From assembly GCF_037450285.1 (NCBI RefSeq), contig NZ_JAQISN010000001.1:2108001-2172000 (forward strand): a stretch of 64,000 nucleotides of DNA, in the 5' to 3' direction. Of this stretch, positions 59,779 to 64,000 are shown one piece after another (position 1 is the stretch's first letter; every line of letters begins with the position of its first letter). The DNA comes from Erwinia sp. SLM-02 (GTDB lineage: Bacteria > Pseudomonadota > Gammaproteobacteria > Enterobacterales > Enterobacteriaceae). The notes under the pieces are model-generated. The model was not told the origin of the DNA. It searched no databases and saw nothing but the letters and a program-made list of their open reading frames with translations. A program made the translations under genes and the position numbers.

Positions 59779-61236
59779 ATGACTTATTCTCAGAACCAGT
59801 CGCTGTCGGTCGCCGACGCGCTGGACAGGCTGGAAGCACAGTACGATGCCGCGGTCAGCGCCCTGCGCGATGCCATCACCGCCTTTATCGCCGACGGCAG
59901 CCTGCCGGACGCCGCCGCCCGCGCCGCCGGGCTGTTTGTTTATCCCCAGCTGCGCGTCAGCTGGGACGGCGTGGCCCCCAGCCAGCGCCTGACCCGTGCC
60001 TTTGGCCGCTTTACCCGTGCCGGATGCTACAGCACCACCGTCACCCGCCCGGCCCTGCTGCGCCACTATCTGAGCGAACAACTGGAGCTGCTGAGCAGCG
60101 AGTACAGCGTGACAATTGAGGTGCTGCCGTCGCAGCAGGAGATCCCCTTCCCTTACGTGATTGACGGTTCAGGCCTGGCGCTGGACCGCAGCATGAGCGC
60201 GGGCATTGCTCAGCACTTCCCGACCACCGAGCTGTCGCAGATTGGCGATGAAAACGCCGACGGGCTGCTGGCCGAAGGCGAAACCTTCCCGCTGTCGCAC
60301 TTCGACGCGCTGCGCACCGATTTCTCTCTGGCACGCCTGCGCCACTACACCGGCACGCCGGTAGAGGATTTCCAGCCCTACGTGCTGTTTACCAACTACA
60401 CCCGCTATGTCGATGAGTTCGTGCTGTGGGCCTGCGAGCAGATTGCCGATCCCGACTCTCCGTATCAGGCGCTGTCCTGCGCGGGTGGTATCACTATCAC
60501 TCATGCTACGCAGCATCCGGAGCAGACGGTCACCGACCTGGCGTGGAAGAAGCACCAGATGCCGGCCTGGCATCTGATCGCCAAAAACGGCCAGGGGATC
60601 ACCCTGGTGAATATCGGCGTGGGTCCGTCGAATGCCAAAACCATTTGCGATCACCTGGCGGTGCTGCGCCCGCATGCCTGGCTGATGATTGGCCACTGCG
60701 GCGGGCTGCGTGAGAGCCAGACCATCGGCGATTACGTGCTGGCGCACGCCTATCTGCGCGACGATCACGTGCTGGACGCGGTGCTGCCGCCGGATATCCC
60801 CATCCCGAGCATCGCCGAAGTGCAGCGCGCACTGTATGACGCCACCAAACTGGTCAGCGGCATGCCGGGCGAAGAGGTCAAGCAGCGGCTGCGTACCGGT
60901 ACGGTGGTCACCACCGACGATCGCAACTGGGAGCTGCGCTATTCGGCCTCCGCGCTGCGCTTTAACCTCAGCCGCGCGGTGGCGGTGGATATGGAGAGCG
61001 CGACCATCGCCGCGCAGGGGTATCGCTTCCGCGTACCTTACGGCACGCTGCTGTGCGTTTCCGATAAGCCGCTGCACGGCGAGATCAAGCTGCCGGGCCA
61101 GGCCAACCGCTTCTATGAAGGGGCGATTTCCGAGCATCTGCAGATTGGCATTCGCGCCATCGACCTGCTGCGCGCCGAGGGCGATCGCCTGCACTCACGC
61201 AAGCTGCGCACCTTTAACGAACCACCGTTCCGCTAA
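59779..61236 (+). CDS. amn: AMP nucleosidase
   Basis: Hydrolyses AMP to adenine and ribose 5-phosphate, a purine-balance enzyme in enterobacteria. The 485 residues (484 in E. coli) contain an N-terminal regulatory domain and a C-terminal nucleosidase domain with GIGPSNAKT-like (NIGVGPSNAKTICDHLAVLR) and VAVDMESATIAAQGYRF motifs. AAGGAGATTGA precedes the ATG. A hairpin terminator follows. Confidence 0.96.
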   Translation: MTYSQNQSLSVADALDRLEAQYDAAVSALRDAITAFIADGSLPDAAARAAGLFVYPQLRVSWDGVAPSQRLTRAFGRFTRAGCYSTTVTRPALLRHYLSEQLELLSSEYSVTIEVLPSQQEIPFPYVIDGSGLALDRSMSAGIAQHFPTTELSQIGDENADGLLAEGETFPLSHFDALRTDFSLARLRHYTGTPVEDFQPYVLFTNYTRYVDEFVLWACEQIADPDSPYQALSCAGGITITHATQHPEQTVTDLAWKKHQMPAWHLIAKNGQGITLVNIGVGPSNAKTICDHLAVLRPHAWLMIGHCGGLRESQTIGDYVLAHAYLRDDHVLDAVLPPDIPIPSIAEVQRALYDATKLVSGMPGEEVKQRLRTGTVVTTDDRNWELRYSASALRFNLSRAVAVDMESATIAAQGYRFRVPYGTLLCVSDKPLHGEIKLPGQANRFYEGAISEHLQIGIRAIDLLRAEGDRLHSRKLRTFNEPPFR

Positions 61237-61265
61237 GCGTTAGCCTGGCCTCCGCCGGGTGTGGT

Positions 61266-61312
61266 TGAAGGCTGGAGAGTGAAACACGCTCTTCAGCCTT
61301 CATCACTTTTTT
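61266..61312 (+). terminator. Terminator after amn
   Basis: TGAAGGCTG pairs with CAGCCTTCA with a further AGAG/CTCT helix, followed by TTTTTT. Confidence 0.85.
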
Positions 61313-61325
61313 CCTTAGCCTACAC

Positions 61326-61373
61326 GTTACACCTGTAACGGTGCACCTGTTACACCCGTCCACTGCGTTACAC
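61326..61373. promoter_or_regulatory. GTTACAC repeats upstream of the butanediol dehydrogenase promoter
   Basis: GTTACAC occurs at 61326-61332, 61349-61355 and 61367-61373. The first is part of a dyad GTTAC-ACCT-GTAAC (61326-61339), and a palindrome GGTGCACC lies at 61340-61347. About 65-115 bp upstream of a sigma-54-like promoter, the place of an enhancer-binding activator. Confidence 0.55.
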
Positions 61374-61438
61374 CCCCATCGCCACAACAGCATTTTTAAC
61401 ATCATGAATTTTATGATTTTTATATGACATAAATTTTC

Positions 61439-61454
61439 TGGCACGACTTTCGCA
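61439..61454 (+). promoter_or_regulatory. Sigma-54 (-24/-12) promoter
   Basis: TGGCACGACTTTCGCA has the invariant GG and GC of the sigma-54 promoter at exactly 10 bp spacing, with one mismatch to TGGCACG-N4-TTGCA. It lies about 83 bp before the butanediol dehydrogenase ATG. Confidence 0.7.
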
Positions 61455-61536
61455 TTCTCCAGCGCGAGTACCTGCTCCGGCCATAGTGACACGACGGGCG
61501 ATGGACAGGTTTAAAGCCAATCTCAGGGGAATAACT

Positions 61537-62592
61537 ATGAAAGCAGCACGTTGGTATCAGGCTCGCGACATCCGTATTGATGACATTGAGGAACCGACGG
61601 TTTCCGCAGGGAAGGTAAAAATCAAAGTCGCGTGGACCGGGATCTGCGGCAGCGATCTGCACGAATATCTTGCTGGCCCGATTTTTGTGCCGGTAGACAA
61701 GCCACATAAAATCAGTGGCGATATCGCACCTATCGTGATGGGCCATGAATTTTCGGGTGAAGTGGTGGAAGTGGGCAGCGGCGTCACCAAATTCAAAGCC
61801 GGTGACCGCGTAGTGGTTGAGCCGATCCTCTCCTGCCAGGAGTGCGAAGCCTGCCGCGAAGGCAAATATAACCTGTGTGGCGATCTGGGCTTCCACGGTC
61901 TGTCCGGCGGCGGCGGCGGTTTCTCCTCCTTCACCGTGGTGGCCGAGCATATGGTTCACCGTATGCCTGACTCCCTTTCTTACGAGCAGGGTGCACTGGT
62001 AGAGCCTGCGGCGGTTGCGCTGCACGCGGTGCGCATGAGCAAGCTGAAAGCCGGTGATAAAGCGGTGGTATTTGGCGCAGGTCCGATTGGTCTGCTGGTG
62101 ATCGAAGCGCTGCGCGCAGCTGGTGCAGCCGAGATTTACGTGGTTGAGCTGTCGCCGCAGCGTTCTGAGAAAGCCCGCGAGCTGGGCGCACGTCTGGTTA
62201 TCGACCCGAGCAAAGAAGATGCGGTTGCACGTATTCGCGAGCTGACCAACGGCGGCGTTGACGTGTCGTTCGAAGTGACCGGCGTGCCGGTGGTGCTGAA
62301 GCAATGTATCGACAGCACCCGCTACGAAGGTGAAACCATTATTGTGTCTATCTGGGAAGGCGAAGCGTCATTCCATCCGAACAAGGTGGTGCTGGCCGAG
62401 CGTAACATTAAAGGCATTATCGCCTACCGTCATATTTTCCCGGCGGTGATGGATCTGATGACGCAGGGTTATTTCCAGGCGGATAAGCTGGTGACTAAGC
62501 GTATTGATTTGGCCGATCTGGTTGATGAAGGTTTTGATGCGCTGGTGAAAGAGAAGCAGCAGGTTAAGATTCTGGTGCGTCCACCGCAGTAA
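61537..62592 (+). CDS. 2,3-butanediol dehydrogenase (zinc-dependent MDR)
   Basis: A 351-residue zinc alcohol dehydrogenase that interconverts acetoin and 2,3-butanediol. Catalytic zinc ligands Cys37 (GICGSDLHEY), His70 and Glu71 (GHEFSGEV); structural zinc Cys100, 103, 106, 114; NAD-binding GAGPIGLL. I start at ATG 61537, preceded by AGGGGA. Preceded by a sigma-54-type promoter, as for acetoin/butanediol genes under AcoR in other bacteria; no activator or aco operon is adjacent. Confidence 0.9.
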   Translation: MKAARWYQARDIRIDDIEEPTVSAGKVKIKVAWTGICGSDLHEYLAGPIFVPVDKPHKISGDIAPIVMGHEFSGEVVEVGSGVTKFKAGDRVVVEPILSCQECEACREGKYNLCGDLGFHGLSGGGGGFSSFTVVAEHMVHRMPDSLSYEQGALVEPAAVALHAVRMSKLKAGDKAVVFGAGPIGLLVIEALRAAGAAEIYVVELSPQRSEKARELGARLVIDPSKEDAVARIRELTNGGVDVSFEVTGVPVVLKQCIDSTRYEGETIIVSIWEGEASFHPNKVVLAERNIKGIIAYRHIFPAVMDLMTQGYFQADKLVTKRIDLADLVDEGFDALVKEKQQVKILVRPPQ

Positions 62593-62632
62593 GTTTTTGT
62601 TAGTCCACCGGTTGGTGGGTTGAAGAGCTGAT

Positions 62633-62667
62633 AAAGCCACTGTCATTACGACGGTGGCTTTTTTTTG
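62633..62667 (+). terminator. Terminator after the butanediol dehydrogenase gene
   Basis: AAAGCCAC pairs with GTGGCTTT, with GTC/GAC inside, followed by a T-run. Confidence 0.88.
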
Positions 62668-62739
62668 CGGGGAGGCTGCGGGTCGGGATGCGGTCTGTGC
62701 GGCCAGCGGCGTGTGGAATTCGTGGTAGCACTGCGGATT

Positions 62740-62945
62740 GGGATGCAGTCCGTGCGGCCGGCGGCCGGTCCTCGCGCCACGCGTTGCGTGGTGCCTTCGA
62801 CTACAGCATCCGGCCGGTCGGACCGGCGAAGACGGTACATCCTTGTACCGACTCCGCCTGATGCCAGCGTCCTGCTGGCATCTCCTGGCCTGCTGCTTTC
62901 GCCTCAGCGCTGCGGATTACCCGCCTGCCGCACGGACTGCATCCC
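62740..62945 (+). repeat. Structured dispersed repeat, copy A2 (plus orientation)
   Basis: A 206 bp element closed by a perfect 18 bp inverted repeat: GGGATGCAGTCCGTGCGG (62740-62757) and its complement (62928-62945). Internal hairpins are CCACGC-gtt-GCGTGG, the palindrome GCCGGTCGGACCGGC, CGGTAC-N5-GTACCG and TGCCAGC-N5-GCTGGCA. Conserved blocks match the other copies. A second, near-identical left arm (two changes, both still pairing as G-U) is at 62685-62702, so the left end is partly duplicated. Confidence 0.87.
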
Positions 62946-63281
62946 TTTTGGCAAACTGCTCGCTGTTTTAAGGACGCAGATCGGATGTTCTCTTGCAATG
63001 GCAGTAATCATGGAGGTAACGGAGGTAATTATTTTTTATTTCAATATATTGCATCATTTAAAAGCTTTGTTTTGGCCTGAAATTTCAATACGCAACTGCA
63101 TTTATTCCCGCCACAAATATATTCAGGCAATTACACAAATTGATGTACAGACTCAAAACTGATGGATGCTTTCTCGAAGGAATAAGGCAGAGTAGCTAAC
63201 TCAGAGAAGAAACCTCGGGCTTCGCACATCCCGACCATCCGCAATCATCCATTAGCAGACAACAGCGCCATCAAAGCGCAG
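62946..63281. other. AT-rich spacer between inverted repeat copies A2 and B2
   Basis: About 335 bp of clearly lower GC content than the surroundings. No ORF with a ribosome site and recognisable family is present; a frame from 62665 runs through it but changes character and is not credible. Nothing else was identified. Confidence 0.5.
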
Positions 63282-63477
63282 ACCAGTGGGTCCCGCGATC
63301 GGGCAATTCGCAGCGCTGTACGTAGAAAGGAAGCCAGGATTCACCCGCATGGACGCGGGGGAAAGTCACAGCCGGGCCAGGACGGCCCGTCTGTGGCGGT
63401 CCGACAGGCTGACGCACGAAGTGAAGGCACCACGCAGCGCGTGGCGCGAGGACCGGCCGATTGCGGGACCCACCGGT
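63282..63477 (-). repeat. Structured dispersed repeat, copy B2 (minus orientation)
   Basis: A 196 bp inverted copy. Terminal arms 63282-63302 and 63457-63477 pair over 21 bp with two differences, both compatible with G-U pairing in RNA. On the minus strand it has GGTCCTCGCGCC, hairpin CCACGC-gct-GCGTGG, GTCGGACC, a long hairpin with CACAG/CTGTG and GGCC arms, hairpin CCCGC-N6-GCGGG, TCCTGGC and CAGCGCTGCGAATT. Pairs with A2. Confidence 0.87.
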
Positions 63478-63497
63478 CAGCGCATCCCCCGATCCGC

Positions 63498-63554
63498 CAG
63501 CGAACTCAGCGAACCACCGAACCAGCGAACCAGCGAACCAGCGAACCAGCGAAA
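63498..63554. repeat. Tandem repeat of CAGCGAAC (8 bp unit)
   Basis: About seven copies of an 8 bp unit, the last four perfect, directly beyond the outer end of repeat copy B2 and up to the 3' end of the ligase-family gene. Matches in position the hexamer repeat next to copy B1. Confidence 0.9.
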
Positions 63555-63565
63555 GATTACGACCT

Positions 63566-63994
63566 CTATCGCTGTCGCGGAACACCCGCGCGCCCAATCG
63601 CCGACAGCAGCGCATCCACCATCTCCTCCCGCAAATACATATCCGCATCCGACAACATCTGCGCCACACTCACCGTCTTCGACGCCTGATAAAAACGCCC
63701 GCTGCCCAGCGCCGCCTCAAAACGATTGGCATACTGATGCGCCTGCGCTAAATCCGCATCCACCAGCAGCACCGCATGCGCCAGCACCACATGACAGCGC
63801 GGCCCGTCGGCGGGCTGATTCGCCACCGACTGCCAGTACTGCGCCGTACCGGCAATTTTGCGCGCCAACCCGCCTTCACCGCAGGCCAGATTGTACCGCC
63901 CGTCGCAAAACGACCCTTCGACCGCCTGCCACCCCGTCGGCACCCCCAGATCCCGCAGCGCATCGCTCAGCATGTCGCAAAGGTGTTCGTACAC
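63566..63994 (-). CDS. Lipoate-protein ligase family protein, C-terminal part
   Basis: At least 142 residues of a BPL/LplA/LipB-family protein, which attach or transfer lipoyl/octanoyl groups. The conserved middle EGSFCDGRYNLACGEGGLAR followed by KIAGTAQYW, then CHVVLAHAVLLVDADL, is visible and the C-terminus is complete at 63566. The gene probably extends past the right edge of the window, since family members are 230-260 residues, so the ATG at 63994 is likely internal. Confidence 0.83.
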   Translation of the reverse strand: MYEHLCDMLSDALRDLGVPTGWQAVEGSFCDGRYNLACGEGGLARKIAGTAQYWQSVANQPADGPRCHVVLAHAVLLVDADLAQAHQYANRFEAALGSGRFYQASKTVSVAQMLSDADMYLREEMVDALLSAIGRAGVPRQR

Positions 63995-64000
63995 CCCCTC

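Noticed and set aside
62665..63162. 165-residue plus-strand ORF through repeat A2 and the AT-rich spacer
   Set aside because: Its first half is translated repeat and its second half is AT-rich noise; no start signal.
63271..63669. 132-residue minus-strand ORF, and similar frames at 4188-4487
   Set aside because: They share a translated stretch only because both cross the structured repeat; the frame is a by-product of a non-coding element.

Overview
The window is about 64 kb of a GC-rich, gene-dense enterobacterial chromosome. Gene content and order (end of putA, dcyD, amyA, yedD, yodC, yedI, yedA, vsr, yedJ, mtfA next to a tRNA-Asn, then gcd and amn) match Enterobacterales. The accessory content (periplasmic-facing PQQ glucose dehydrogenase, 2,3-butanediol dehydrogenase, many sugar and siderophore loci) suggests an Erwinia/Pantoea-like member of the Erwiniaceae. 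That placement is inference, since no rRNA is present.

Layout. 1-13.3 kb is mostly core: the C-terminal third of PutA, D-cysteine desulfhydrase, cytoplasmic alpha-amylase, the YedD lipoprotein, small conserved genes including YodC and a 43-codon gene, YedI, YedA, Vsr without an adjacent dcm, QueH, YedJ, a solitary phage-type gene, MtfA and tRNA-Asn. 13.3-18 kb holds a decayed antitoxin, an AraC regulator, a LysR/MFS divergent pair and a hydrolase. 18.1-25.2 kb is a complete non-phosphorylating L-fucose pathway: FucP-type symporter, mutarotase, L-fucose dehydrogenase, lactonase, L-fuconate dehydratase, a second SDR, a fumarylacetoacetate-hydrolase-fold enzyme and a divergent FadR-type GntR regulator.

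25.3-34.4 kb is a patchwork: a cation/proton antiporter, a YafNO toxin-antitoxin pair whose toxin appears to have lost its ATG, aldo/keto reductase, several gene relics, a NadS/HigA-like antitoxin with a decayed toxin, an HxlR/flavodoxin pair, AraC and LysR regulators, a glutathione transferase and an inositol-monophosphatase-like enzyme. 34.4-39.6 kb is a LacI-regulated ABC importer operon with a terminator-like attenuator after the binding-protein gene. 39.6-46.8 kb carries two flavin-dependent monooxygenases, an OB-fold secreted protein, PQQ glucose dehydrogenase and a zinc-ribbon plus double ribbon-helix-helix protein. 46.9-56.1 kb is a siderophore uptake locus (AraC regulator with a Fur-box-like site, TonB receptor, binding protein, two ABC half-transporters like YbtP/YbtQ, MFS) with no biosynthetic genes. 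56.2-59.7 kb is an ascorbate-family PTS operon divergent from a LacI regulator with two tandem DNA-binding domains. Amn, a sigma-54-type promoter driving 2,3-butanediol dehydrogenase, and the C-terminal part of a lipoate-ligase-family protein end the window.

The most striking non-genic signal is a roughly 200 bp structured repeat present four times, as two inverted pairs (about 3.88-4.39 kb and 62.74-63.48 kb). Each copy is closed by its own 15-21 bp terminal inverted repeat. These terminal stems and the internal hairpins differ in sequence between copies but keep base pairing, which is the covariation expected of a selected RNA or single-stranded DNA structure. Both minus-strand copies are followed directly by a short tandem repeat.
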